Below are positions 46,392-55,284 of a stretch of DNA of 64,000 nucleotides, piece by piece (the stretch's first letter is position 1; each line of letters starts with the position of its first letter). The stretch is from an uncultured Thalassotalea sp. (GTDB lineage: Bacteria; Pseudomonadota; Gammaproteobacteria; Enterobacterales; Alteromonadaceae): assembly GCA_947502355.1 (NCBI GenBank), contig CANMZP010000007.1, positions 100,453 to 164,452 of the forward strand, written 5' to 3'. Below the pieces are notes generated by a model. The model saw only the letters and a program-made list of their open reading frames with translations. It was not told the origin of the DNA and did no database searches. A program made the translations under genes and the position numbers.

Positions 46392-46401
46392 AGATATTCC
46401 T

Positions 46402-46671
46402 TTATGAAATTAGGTAAATGGAAATGGAAGTAACGACAATAATTCTCACAACTGTATTGATTAAGTTATTGAACTTGAGAGAACCGGCAGCCCAACTTTG
46501 ATAAACGCTAAGCATCATCCAAGCAGCGGCAAGAAAAACCAGACAAGCCGTGATTGACACAACTAAGTGATAATGTGCAAAAGCATCTGCTGAAGCGCTT
46601 GTGCCTTCAGCAAATGCCTCACTCATACAAGTTGTATAATTGGTGGTAGTACCATGACAATCCGCAGCCAA
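46402..46671 (-). CDS. PFL_4701-type conjugative element membrane protein
   Basis: 89 residues with two membrane segments and AFAEGTSASADAFAHYHLVV and YQSWAAGSLKF, as in the DUF3262/TIGR03758 family. It lies between the RAQPRD gene and the PFL_4702-type gene, as in other members of this class. Confidence 0.78.
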   Translation of the reverse strand: MAADCHGTTTNYTTCMSEAFAEGTSASADAFAHYHLVVSITACLVFLAAAWMMLSVYQSWAAGSLKFNNLINTVVRIIVVTSISIYLIS

Positions 46672-46672
46672 A

Positions 46673-46996
46673 CTATTTCTCCTTAGCCTTATAAGATGAA
46701 TACTCGTTCACAATCGCCTCAAAATCTTTTGGCTCCTGTGGTGTTTGTAAGTACATCAAAATACTTCTTTGCAACTCAGTGATATTCGCTTCTAGAGCTT
46801 CGTAATCAAACTGCAGTCGTTTGTCAGGATTATGATTTGACTTTGCTTCATCAATTAAGGACTTACTGGCTTCAAGTTGTTGAATTAATCTATTGAGTGC
46901 ATCGGCTTCGTCCATTTCTGACGCGAAACATGCTGGAGTTGAGGCTAGTGCCCCCAAGAACGCCAAAACTCCAAGTGATGTTTTTGAAATCTTCAT
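46673..46996 (-). CDS. RAQPRD-family integrative conjugative element protein
   Basis: First gene of the mating-pair operon, 107 residues. Signal peptide (ends CFA-SE), then a helical domain with RLQFDYEALEANITELQRSILMYLQ, the hallmark region of RAQPRD proteins; the name-giving end is changed here to TPQEPKDFE. It is a periplasmic protein of unknown detail found only in MPF-G type elements. It thus helps classify the element. Confidence 0.78.
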   Translation of the reverse strand: MKISKTSLGVLAFLGALASTPACFASEMDEADALNRLIQQLEASKSLIDEAKSNHNPDKRLQFDYEALEANITELQRSILMYLQTPQEPKDFEAIVNEYSSYKAKEK

Positions 46997-47183
46997 TTCT
47001 AATTACCTTCTCTCGTAAATAAAACCCTTTCGGGTCTGCCTATAAGAACCTACGGTACTTACCTGACGAATACTAAAAGAAGTGAAATGTCTTTTGAGAT
47101 TAAGGCGGTTAAACCGGTATAAAAATTTTTTCAGGCAGGATTGGGCATAATAAGCGCAATAAAAATAATCAGGAATATGCTCA

Positions 47184-47846
47184 ATGATTGTGAATAAAAT
47201 CACGTTGCTTATGAGTGCCGGGGCCTTGGCATTTTCAGCAGGCAACTATGTCAGTTTGTTGGATTTAAATACCAAGCAGGAAACTGAAAAGCGAAAAATA
47301 GAAAGCCTCAAAACCGAAGCAATGAAGAACGAGGCAAAAGCCATCGTTGCTACCAATGCCAGGATAGCAAATATCATCAATTACCAAATGGAACAGGGGC
47401 AATTAAAAGACCTAACACCAGGACTGGTACAGAAAACATTAGATCTGGTTAAAGAGTTTGAAACCGATAGCTTAGACGATAAGTTTTATGCCTCTATTAA
47501 TGCTGTTGGTTTCAGTGATGAAGTGGTTAGAACTGAATTCGGGTATCGAGTAAGAAACAAATGGTCTATCTATGCTCAACCTGGCTCGCCATTTTATGAT
47601 GAATTCCCTGCGGGTACAGCAATGGTTTATCACAATGAAAGTATCCCTTACATAGCCTGTGAGGATGCTGGAAACCCACAAATCCACTTTGCGCCAATGT
47701 CTGCAACTAACAACCAATTTGATGCGCAATTCATCGCTGACGATACAACTAAAGCCTATCGGATTGAATTTACGGGTACTTTCGACCCTATAAAAGACCG
47801 ATTAATTTTAAAAATCTTCTGCCCTGCCACGGTCGCAGAAAAATAA
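47184..47846 (+). CDS. Hypothetical exported or membrane-anchored protein
   Basis: 220 residues: N-terminal hydrophobic segment (about 5-22), a charged coiled coil (about 30-55), then a soluble domain with two Cys (IACEDAG and LKIFCP). No family recognised. It is the first of a plus-strand island of four genes lying between the two minus-strand operons of the element, and diverges from the RAQPRD gene. Confidence 0.55.
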   Translation: MIVNKITLLMSAGALAFSAGNYVSLLDLNTKQETEKRKIESLKTEAMKNEAKAIVATNARIANIINYQMEQGQLKDLTPGLVQKTLDLVKEFETDSLDDKFYASINAVGFSDEVVRTEFGYRVRNKWSIYAQPGSPFYDEFPAGTAMVYHNESIPYIACEDAGNPQIHFAPMSATNNQFDAQFIADDTTKAYRIEFTGTFDPIKDRLILKIFCPATVAEK

Positions 47847-47884
47847 TTTATTGTTCCCAGGAAGCGTCTAAAGTGGTCGCCAAC

Positions 47885-47899
47885 CTACTCAATGAGTAG
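47885..47899. promoter_or_regulatory. Perfect 15-bp palindrome CTACTCAATGAGTAG
   Basis: Lies 55 bp upstream of the protease gene. It shares the core ACTCAWTGAGT with the palindrome at 31249-31263. Confidence 0.5.
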
Positions 47900-47953
47900 C
47901 AACATCATTTTAACGCTACTTCGACCATGAGCGTTTAAACAAGGAAAAGATGT

Positions 47954-49258
47954 ATGTTTAAAAAGACCCTATTGGCTACCACGTTAGCCCTTGTCACACC
48001 GTCTTCATTTGCCGGTTCATACTCAAATGAACTAACAGATGAAGAGTTTAGCCTTCGTGATTACACAGTACACGTTACCAATGACTACAACTTGTCGTGC
48101 GGTGGTTTATTGGTCGCAAATCAGTTTGTAATTACAGCTGCGCATTGTATACATTCTGATATTCCCGATGAATGGGCTTTAATAAAATCCGATTCAGAAT
48201 ATCAAATCGATAACAACCAAATAAAAATGGTCGCCAATATTGGAAACAAAAACCGGACTTTAGGCCAGCAAATTACAACAGAGTGGATTCAAGTTCACCC
48301 AGCTCGTGCCTACTACGAATGGGGGGTGCAGAAACAAGACATTTACTCACTGCAATTAATAGAACAGTTCGAAAACGATCCGCGCTGGGATGGAAAAATC
48401 TATCGAAATATTGCAGGGTACGATGGCGATATTGCCATTTTAAAACTGACTGAAGCATTCCCTCAAGGAACAGCAATCGCCCTAGAAAATTCTCAACTTT
48501 GGGAAGATATGTCTAATCAGGATATAGATACCCATATTTTTGGTTGGGGAAATACTGAAGTTCAAAAAGTACCAGAAATCATACGTGATACCCTCATGCA
48601 ATTTGATGCAAATAGAAGTTGGTCAAATTGGGAAGATGACGTTCTTAACTTTTCATCCTATGACCGAATGTATTTTACCCCGGGTCCAAATGATAGCATT
48701 GCCGAAAATGGAGATTCAGGCTCTCCGATGGTTATCAATGGTAAAGTGGCTGCATTTGTATCTGATGGAAAAAATAATTTTATTGCGGGTGTTGGTGCGC
48801 AACAACATATAAATTGGATTTCAACTCACATCAATAGCATAAACACCATTGACCACGCCAAAATCGAATTCAGCCAGAAAACCACTGAAAGCAAAACTTG
48901 GTCTATTCCGGTACAAAGCTTGAAAGTTGAAGATGTATTTTTCCAGACTGAACTAGCGGACGATTCAGGCCTTTGGACGTTAAACGCATCAAATTGTGAA
49001 GGTATTCTAGAAACGGGTGATATTTGTGAAGTTGAAATCAGTTTCAACCCAAATGGTACTGAAGTTACTCAAAGCTCAACCGGCACATTAAAGCTGTCTG
49101 ATGAAACAATCATTAAGCTGGACATTGAAAACACCTACGTCCCTCCGGTGACTACCCCACCTAATGAAGACAAAGGCAAGGATGGTGGAAGTTCTGGTGG
49201 CTCACTAGGTTATTTCTCTCTGCTTGCCCTTGCGGGCCTTTTTTCAAGATGTAAATAA
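47954..49258 (+). CDS. Trypsin-like serine protease with GlyGly-CTERM sorting tail
   Basis: S1 family protease: signal peptide (to about 20), catalytic His64 (TAAHC), Asp159 (YDGDIAIL) and Ser255 (GDSGSP). A second domain (about 290-400) is beta-rich, with WTLNASNCEGILETGDICEVEISFNPNG, like choice-of-anchor or Ig-type repeats. The C-terminus, GGSSGGSLGYFSLLALAGLFSRCK, is a typical GlyGly-CTERM tag that rhombosortase cleaves for type II secretion or surface display. It is cargo inside the conjugative element, with no immunity-like neighbour. Confidence 0.87.
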   Translation: MFKKTLLATTLALVTPSSFAGSYSNELTDEEFSLRDYTVHVTNDYNLSCGGLLVANQFVITAAHCIHSDIPDEWALIKSDSEYQIDNNQIKMVANIGNKNRTLGQQITTEWIQVHPARAYYEWGVQKQDIYSLQLIEQFENDPRWDGKIYRNIAGYDGDIAILKLTEAFPQGTAIALENSQLWEDMSNQDIDTHIFGWGNTEVQKVPEIIRDTLMQFDANRSWSNWEDDVLNFSSYDRMYFTPGPNDSIAENGDSGSPMVINGKVAAFVSDGKNNFIAGVGAQQHINWISTHINSINTIDHAKIEFSQKTTESKTWSIPVQSLKVEDVFFQTELADDSGLWTLNASNCEGILETGDICEVEISFNPNGTEVTQSSTGTLKLSDETIIKLDIENTYVPPVTTPPNEDKGKDGGSSGGSLGYFSLLALAGLFSRCK

Positions 49259-49561
49259 TATTGAGCTTGCGCCTACTGTGTGTAGGCGATGCTTGCTTCT
49301 TCAATAGAACACACTCGACTTATCCACATAAAGCACCTAAAAAACCACCAATATGTTAACAAACTTGTGAGTAACAAGATATTTTGTAATTGGGTGCACT
49401 TTTTAGTTGAAGTGCTCGTATAAATGTTGATAATGTGGACAAATCACAACACGAGCGTTTATTTTTTAATCATTTTATGAAGTAACAATTGGCATTTCTT
49501 TAGTTTTTATCAATACTTACTATTAGAGATGGGATGTGAACAATCTTAGGGGAGAGTGGAT
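49259..49561. other. Gene-free region with a hairpin
   Basis: A perfect 7-bp hairpin CGCCTAC/GTAGGCG (49270-49288) follows the protease gene and may end its transcript. The rest is A/T-rich and probably carries the promoter of the next gene. Confidence 0.5.
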
Positions 49562-49804
49562 ATGTATACAATACTTATCGTTTCAGTAATAGCTTTTTTC
49601 GCTGTATTACTTAATACAATTCTTACAGTCATCGGCGACGACAAACAACGTAAGAACATGATAAAGAAAGAAAATCAGTTAAAAGAAGCGAATATATCTC
49701 CTTATGGCTCGACTCTTTCTCATGGTATGGCAATCAATAGAAAAACGAACAAGCTAGTTGCTGATCAAAAACCATCTATTATGTGGTATAAACGCTTAAT
49801 TTAA
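49562..49804 (+). CDS. Small membrane protein of unknown function
   Basis: Eighty residues from ATG 49562, with GGAG seven bases upstream; GTG 49556 is less likely. One N-terminal membrane segment (ILIVSVIAFFAVLLNTILTVI), then a polar tail. No family recognised. It ends just before a strong terminator. Confidence 0.5.
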   Translation: MYTILIVSVIAFFAVLLNTILTVIGDDKQRKNMIKKENQLKEANISPYGSTLSHGMAINRKTNKLVADQKPSIMWYKRLI

Positions 49805-49821
49805 ATTAAATCTATTTTGGC

Positions 49822-49854
49822 AAAGAAAGCCCACTTATTTAGTGGGCTTTCTTT
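49822..49854 (+). terminator. Strong rho-independent terminator
   Basis: A 14-bp stem (AAAGAAAGCCCACT and its complement), 5-nt loop and following T-run, ending the small membrane protein gene. Confidence 0.88.
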
Positions 49855-49866
49855 TTTTGAGGAATT

Positions 49867-51291
49867 ATGAAGTATTCTCATATCGGCTGGATACCTTGTA
49901 TAAGCGGTCATCTTGATTTCGGGTTAATCTTTCCCGTAATAAATGGCTCTTTCACTAATGAAGAGTTAGTCGATAACAAAGTAACATGTGTTACATACGG
50001 TTATCTAAAGCAAAACAACCATCATGCCAGGCGCATTTTAATGCAAAACAACCATCATGCCAGGCGCATTTTAATGCAATCCAAGGTTGATTGGAAAGAT
50101 TCCATTAATAATGACCTTGATGGAAAATTTAGAGTTATAGTTTGTGCTGAAGCAAATGATAATGACAATTTAAATCATAGAGAATTAACTGGCAAAGTAT
50201 ACATATACCCCTTAGATTCAGAACCCAAAACCTTAGATGGTAAAATAGATTTACCGTGGTTTGATACATTACATGCTGCTAAAAATTCCCTCGAGCTGTA
50301 TAAATCACTTCAACCTTGGGAAAAAGCCACAGAATGGGATAAAACCAGAGAGGACCTTAATCAAAAATATTCTGAGATTAATAATCAGTTACGTTCGAAG
50401 CAGCACCTCAATGAACATTTCTATGAAGTAAGCTTTACTGTTAACGCTCGAGGATTCACAAAGTTAGTTTTAAATTCATCTGGTAAAGACCATGAAACTG
50501 ACAAAAACGATAGTTACGTAGTGCCGAGACAAGCATATTATTATTTGAAATATGCCTTGCACTCTCATAAGCACCATTATTCTAAAGAAGACTCGTTAAC
50601 CACTATTATTCCATATTGTGATTCTTTCCAAGAAACGGATGTAATTGGCTTGAAGTTACTAGGACAATTAAAAAGGGAATTAACGAACTTAAAACGAACA
50701 AATGCGGCTACTGGTCAAACAAGTCCAGGAGATGATAAAGGTATTTTAGCGTATATGAATTCACTATGCGTTTCAGCTCAAGTAGATAATAAATATCTAA
50801 CTCAAGAAACTTTTAAAGCAGAATGTGAGTATATTAACTCTCTTAAGGACTCTTGCACGGTTCAAGCTGACAAGGGCAAATCTAGAGAAGCCCATGAACA
50901 ACAAATAAAAAGTAATTACCGAGTTATATTAGGGATGCTATTTTCGATTATAGGTCTTTTCGCTCTATTACTTAGAAATTATGTTTCTGTAGCGGACTCC
51001 CAAAAGTTTGCAACAAATGCTAACCTTTTCTCCAGCAGTGTGGTTTTCCTAACAATAATCAGCTTTAGCATTTGGTTATATAAAGCAGCTGTTGTAAGGA
51101 AAATAGACCGCACCTTCGAATCCAAAAATTTAAAAACTTGGATTGAAATCAATGTTGCAACTGACGAAGCTAATTATAAAAAGGCAAAATTAAGAAAATA
51201 TATTAACGGCCTTAAAGCCGCATTAAAAGTCGCATGTACCGTTGCTATAGTTTTATCCACATGCTTTTCCTTGCAAAGGCTATTATTTTAA
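49867..51291 (+). CDS. Hypothetical protein with C-terminal membrane segments
   Basis: 474 residues. The first 345 are soluble and have no family I can name; a long mostly helical stretch follows, then membrane segments near 358-378, 390-408 and 450-470. Residues about 49-70 contain an exact 33-bp tandem duplication (QNNHHARRILM twice). It is flanked by terminators on both sides, so it is its own transcription unit within the element. Soluble-sensor-plus-membrane layout is common in phage-defence effectors, but no defining motif is seen. Confidence 0.55.
   Translation: MKYSHIGWIPCISGHLDFGLIFPVINGSFTNEELVDNKVTCVTYGYLKQNNHHARRILMQNNHHARRILMQSKVDWKDSINNDLDGKFRVIVCAEANDNDNLNHRELTGKVYIYPLDSEPKTLDGKIDLPWFDTLHAAKNSLELYKSLQPWEKATEWDKTREDLNQKYSEINNQLRSKQHLNEHFYEVSFTVNARGFTKLVLNSSGKDHETDKNDSYVVPRQAYYYLKYALHSHKHHYSKEDSLTTIIPYCDSFQETDVIGLKLLGQLKRELTNLKRTNAATGQTSPGDDKGILAYMNSLCVSAQVDNKYLTQETFKAECEYINSLKDSCTVQADKGKSREAHEQQIKSNYRVILGMLFSIIGLFALLLRNYVSVADSQKFATNANLFSSSVVFLTIISFSIWLYKAAVVRKIDRTFESKNLKTWIEINVATDEANYKKAKLRKYINGLKAALKVACTVAIVLSTCFSLQRLLF
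50011..50076 (+). repeat. Exact 33-bp tandem duplication in coding sequence
   Basis: Two identical 33-bp units (50011-50043 and 50044-50076) that keep the reading frame and duplicate 11 residues. Confidence 0.9.
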
Positions 51292-51331
51292 ATTAAAAAT
51301 TCAACTTAGCTAAAGTTAAGTGAGCAACTAG

Positions 51332-51365
51332 AAAAGCTAATTCAGTTCCATTTGAATTAGCTTTT
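51332..51365. terminator. Bidirectional terminator between the 474-residue protein and pilV
   Basis: AAAAGCTAATTCA/TGAATTAGCTTTT, a perfect 13-bp stem with an 8-nt loop and T or A runs on both sides. Confidence 0.85.
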
Positions 51366-51393
51366 TTGATCTAAACAAGTTTAAAAATCAAAC

Positions 51394-54300
51394 TTATTTC
51401 TTGTGCGCCCAGACTCGAAAATCAAATGTGTTTGTTGTGCCTCCGACTTCGTTATCACGATCATAAGAAAAACTATGAACGTATTTATCAATCGTATTGT
51501 GAGTATAAGCACCAACACCAAGCGTCAAATTATAGTCGTTATGCGTCAGCGTATACGGCAAATATATAGTTTGTCTAGCATCTTTTGTACTTGTGGTTGA
51601 ACCCCACATTTCAACTGTACCGTCAGCATTAATCCTATAAGAGCCACGGCTATTGGTAATGATTGCTGCTTTATCATCGTCATCATTACAAGCCCCTTCA
51701 CCAAGCTCACAATCTTTAATCCAATTTAATGCATCTTGTAAAGAGCTTCTTCCTGCAATAGCTGTTTTAAGTTTCACGTTGGAAACTGTAACGGCGCTAT
51801 CAAAAGTTGAAGTACCTTTTACATGAAGCGTCGAATTAAAGGTGTTTGCCTGGGTAAACGTGTTAGCAACATCTCGTCTAGCAAATTGACTAGAATTGAT
51901 ATTGTCTAACTTGTCAGCATCGGCTGCTTTTGCGGTTTTGCCAAGGTACTTGTTTGAAAGGGCTGTGCCATTTTCATATAGCGTGTTGCCAGTTGAACTA
52001 ACAACCCATTTACCATCGACCTGGAAACCACCGTCGGCTCGGATTAAACCATTCGCTTTTACACCACCAGCTGTATAGATTGCATCACTAGAGGTCGAAG
52101 AAACATAGAATTTCTTACCACCAACTGTTCGCAACCAAGTGGTATCCTGCATATACAGACCGCCGCCGTATGTTGAGAACTTCAAGGCTTTGGTACCAGA
52201 AATATTCACATTTCCAGAACTGTTTATATCACCAAGAAAACTCACATTCCGACTTTGATAATGTAATCGCATCGCTTCATAGGCAGGGATTGACGTAGAA
52301 GAACTAACGCTTCCCATACCGATGTGGGCATAGCCATCACCTGTATAAGTCATGTGCAAAGCTGCAGATCCTTTCTTACCGCTTTCACCAATCGAAATTC
52401 CGGCTGCTTGTTCAACACCGTTAGCACCTGTACCAGGTGAGTCCAATGTTAACCAGGCATTGTTCTTGGCAATTTTGATATCACCAGAGCTGTTAATGCC
52501 CTGTCCGACTGTGATCACACCGTTGGCCTTTAAACCACCGTAGGTGTAAATCGCGTCAGACGCGGTATTATCAACCAAAAACTTTTTGCCGTTGTAGGTA
52601 CGAACCCAAGTGGAGTCACGCATATATAAACCACCACCATAGGTAGCGTTATACCAACCTGTACTATCCTTGGTACGTAACCAGGTATCAGATCCGTTTA
52701 AGACTACATGGCCATCTTGCGATAACCCTGCATTGGCTCTAACCTGACCATTTGCTGTTAACACCCCATTAAACGTATTGTTTTTAATGAAGGTGTTATC
52801 TAAATCCTTAACAGCTAATCTGCTTCCAGACACGCCATGAATTTTATCAGCGTCAAGGCCAGAATCTTTACCATCTGAACCAGAATGCCAAATTTCGTTC
52901 CAAGCTCTATTTCCATCATTTTGAGTTGAACGAAAATATAAATCTTGGTTATAAAAACTGTTGGCAAACTGCATAGAGTAATAATTTGCATTATTACTGT
53001 GAGTGCTTGCTAAAAGATGCGTCCAACCACTTGTAGGAAAGCCAGTTGAAGTGCTTGCTGAACTGGATTCATAGAACCCACTGTCAATGCGACTTCTTAC
53101 ATCAGAAATACTCTCAGGCGTTTGTTTTACGTAAATATCACGAATGGCCCTGTTATTTTCGTATAACGTATTACCATCAGCACTAACAACATTTTTGCCA
53201 TCAACCTTTATACCATTGTCGGCATTAAGCGTTCCCTTTACAGTAACCGTTGAGTTGAAAGTATTCGGCGCTAAGAAAATGTTTGAAACATCTCTACGAG
53301 CATAATACTTAGCTTCAACCTCACCCAATCTATCAGAATCTTCTGAACTTGAGGCTTTCCCATCAATGGAAAGATAACGATCTCGAAGTGCTATGTTATC
53401 TTCAAATAGCGTGGAGCCATCTGAGCTAACAACATGTTTTCCATCAACCTTGATTCCATCGTTGGCGTGTAGTTTGCCATTGACGTACACGGATTGGGAA
53501 AAAGTATTTACTTCGGAAAAAGTATTTCTTTCATCACGACGAGCAAATCTAACGGCTTCAACGTCACCTAACTTATTTGCATTGACCGCGGTTTCACCCA
53601 CTTCCAAATACAATTCAGTTAGTTTTTTTCCACCTTCATATAAAGTTAAACCATCAGCGCTTATAACCGTTTTACCGCCTACCGATAATCCACCTTCGGC
53701 TTTGATGGCCTTAGTAAAAGTATTGGTTTCAGCAAACGTGTTGGCTTCATCGCGTCGACCAAAATTTTCGGAGCTGACATTATCTAGTTTATCAGCGTCC
53801 AACCCGCTATTTTTACCATCGGAACCAGCCGTCCACACAGTATGGCCCAAAGAAACTAACCCATCTTTTGTTATTGCCAGCGGCGTAACGATTGCTTCAC
53901 CGTTATTACCACCTAACTTAAAATTGATTGTCCCGAAATCGCCATGACCTTCTGAATTTGTGTCTTCGATGTACGTAAAATCTGCGGTTCGGTCTGATAC
54001 ACCGAGGTTGATAGCTTGAACAACATCGTCACCGGAGCGAGAAACAACTAAATTATTAGTGCCAGTGTTGGAATTTACATTCACACCACCTTCAAGCGTC
54101 GTGCTTTCAGTAACCGTTAAATTTTTTAATGTCATCGCATCATCAATATTGATGGTTGTCACATTAATAATATTCGCGGTTAATTCATTAACGCCCTGTG
54201 CATCAAAACCATTAAAATTCAGGTTTTGCATCATTTTGTTGTTATCTGGCCTACTTGGATCAGATATGCGGCTCAACATGCTATCGACTATAGCAGCGCT

Positions 54301-54738
54301 AGTTGGTGTATCCACTGCCATCGTGAATGATTGCTCATTACTAGCCAGTTTCGCACCGGAACGGCTTGCAATCATCTTTACAATGGCTTTCTGGCTTCCA
54401 CCTGAAGGCACTGGTATCGATAAATTGTAACCGTTTGCTGTGAGATTACCTGTTATCGTGCCGTAAGGGGTTTTGAAATTTCCAGAGTAGAAATTACCAG
54501 AACTCAGAACGGCGAGATTTGCAGGAAACGCATTGTTTTTAAGATAATAATTGTGAATTGCGCCTCTTACAGCGTCCAACTCAATTACTGCCAAATTAAC
54601 ATTCGCGTCCCTAGCATCGAAGGTAATACTCTTGGATTCCTCAATATTCTCGCCTACTGTTTTCGCAGCCATTGCTGGCATTGAAATAGCAACAGACAAT
54701 AGAGAACTATAAAGAACCAATTGTTGCTTTTTCTTCAT
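51394..54738 (-). CDS. pilV: PilV-position pilus adhesin with phage tail-fibre modules
   Basis: A 1114-residue protein at the place where PilV ends the type IVb pilus operon. It starts with a Sec signal (ends MPAMAA), not a prepilin leader, followed by a pilin-like region (AVIELDAVRGAIHNYYLKNNAFPANLAVL...). From about residue 316 it has repeats of the tail-fibre type (DADKLDN...FARRD..NTF...NTF), GIKVDGK.VVS.DG.TLYE units, a pyocin-knob-like part (about 560-615, ending WNEIWHSG), and a tail-fibre-like C-terminus with RINADGTVEMWG and a final FDFRVWAHKK. Likely binds the recipient surface during mating. No recombinase or shufflon is seen in the window. Confidence 0.82.
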   Translation of the reverse strand: MKKKQQLVLYSSLLSVAISMPAMAAKTVGENIEESKSITFDARDANVNLAVIELDAVRGAIHNYYLKNNAFPANLAVLSSGNFYSGNFKTPYGTITGNLTANGYNLSIPVPSGGSQKAIVKMIASRSGAKLASNEQSFTMAVDTPTSAAIVDSMLSRISDPSRPDNNKMMQNLNFNGFDAQGVNELTANIINVTTINIDDAMTLKNLTVTESTTLEGGVNVNSNTGTNNLVVSRSGDDVVQAINLGVSDRTADFTYIEDTNSEGHGDFGTINFKLGGNNGEAIVTPLAITKDGLVSLGHTVWTAGSDGKNSGLDADKLDNVSSENFGRRDEANTFAETNTFTKAIKAEGGLSVGGKTVISADGLTLYEGGKKLTELYLEVGETAVNANKLGDVEAVRFARRDERNTFSEVNTFSQSVYVNGKLHANDGIKVDGKHVVSSDGSTLFEDNIALRDRYLSIDGKASSSEDSDRLGEVEAKYYARRDVSNIFLAPNTFNSTVTVKGTLNADNGIKVDGKNVVSADGNTLYENNRAIRDIYVKQTPESISDVRSRIDSGFYESSSASTSTGFPTSGWTHLLASTHSNNANYYSMQFANSFYNQDLYFRSTQNDGNRAWNEIWHSGSDGKDSGLDADKIHGVSGSRLAVKDLDNTFIKNNTFNGVLTANGQVRANAGLSQDGHVVLNGSDTWLRTKDSTGWYNATYGGGLYMRDSTWVRTYNGKKFLVDNTASDAIYTYGGLKANGVITVGQGINSSGDIKIAKNNAWLTLDSPGTGANGVEQAAGISIGESGKKGSAALHMTYTGDGYAHIGMGSVSSSTSIPAYEAMRLHYQSRNVSFLGDINSSGNVNISGTKALKFSTYGGGLYMQDTTWLRTVGGKKFYVSSTSSDAIYTAGGVKANGLIRADGGFQVDGKWVVSSTGNTLYENGTALSNKYLGKTAKAADADKLDNINSSQFARRDVANTFTQANTFNSTLHVKGTSTFDSAVTVSNVKLKTAIAGRSSLQDALNWIKDCELGEGACNDDDDKAAIITNSRGSYRINADGTVEMWGSTTSTKDARQTIYLPYTLTHNDYNLTLGVGAYTHNTIDKYVHSFSYDRDNEVGGTTNTFDFRVWAHKK

Positions 54739-54753
54739 GCTTAATCCTCAAAC

Positions 54754-55284
54754 TTAAAGGCAAATACTACTGTTTGAAAACCAGACTTTATTCTCAGTTA
54801 CATTGTAATTTTTGAATTCAGAAGATTTAGCAAACCATGTAATAGTGTTGCCACTTAGGTTAAACGAATGTTTGCTGTGCAACTTGGAAACCCTTGTTGC
54901 ATCAGCAACCGTATTGAACACCAACGAAATATTTAGTGTTGCATACATCGTTGATGAATCAATCTGGATATTCAGATTGCCTTGAGGCGTATCTGAAAAA
55001 CTTTGAACTACATAACCGCCATCTTTAATGTCAGCCAAGGTAATTGTGGAGGGTATTACTCCTGAATTGGCATAGCATTCAGTTTCATAATACGTATTTA
55101 AGATTGGAAATAATCTTTCTACATAGCGAACTGTTTTTTTATCTCTGTCCAGTTCCATATAAAAAGTATACTTAGTAGAAATCATGATGCCCATGCTTGT
55201 CATGAGCACCAAAGCGACCAAAAGAGTCGTGACAGTCATGCCAATGACTCTTTTGGTCGGTTTTGAGCAGATAGACTTAGCCAC
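54754..55284 (-). CDS. Minor type IVb pilin-like protein
   Basis: 176 residues with a class III-like leader: KPTKRVIG then a hydrophobic stretch MTVTTLLVALVLMTSMGIM. Gly before the hydrophobic part suits prepilin peptidase, but Glu5 is replaced by Thr, as in the minor tip pseudopilins. The GTG start overlaps the PilS stop. It lies between PilS and the PilV-like gene, so it is probably a minor pilin that links tip and fibre. Confidence 0.65.
   Translation of the reverse strand: MAKSICSKPTKRVIGMTVTTLLVALVLMTSMGIMISTKYTFYMELDRDKKTVRYVERLFPILNTYYETECYANSGVIPSTITLADIKDGGYVVQSFSDTPQGNLNIQIDSSTMYATLNISLVFNTVADATRVSKLHSKHSFNLSGNTITWFAKSSEFKNYNVTENKVWFSNSSICL

Noticed and set aside
50011..50076. 33-bp repeats as iterons or CRISPR-like array
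   Set aside because: Only two abutting copies without spacers, inside a coding frame, so a slippage duplication is the simpler explanation.
51394..54738. Shufflon-type inverted repeats in the pilV gene
   Set aside because: The repeats seen are same-direction protein repeats of the tail-fibre kind. I saw no inverted recombination sites and no recombinase gene in the window.
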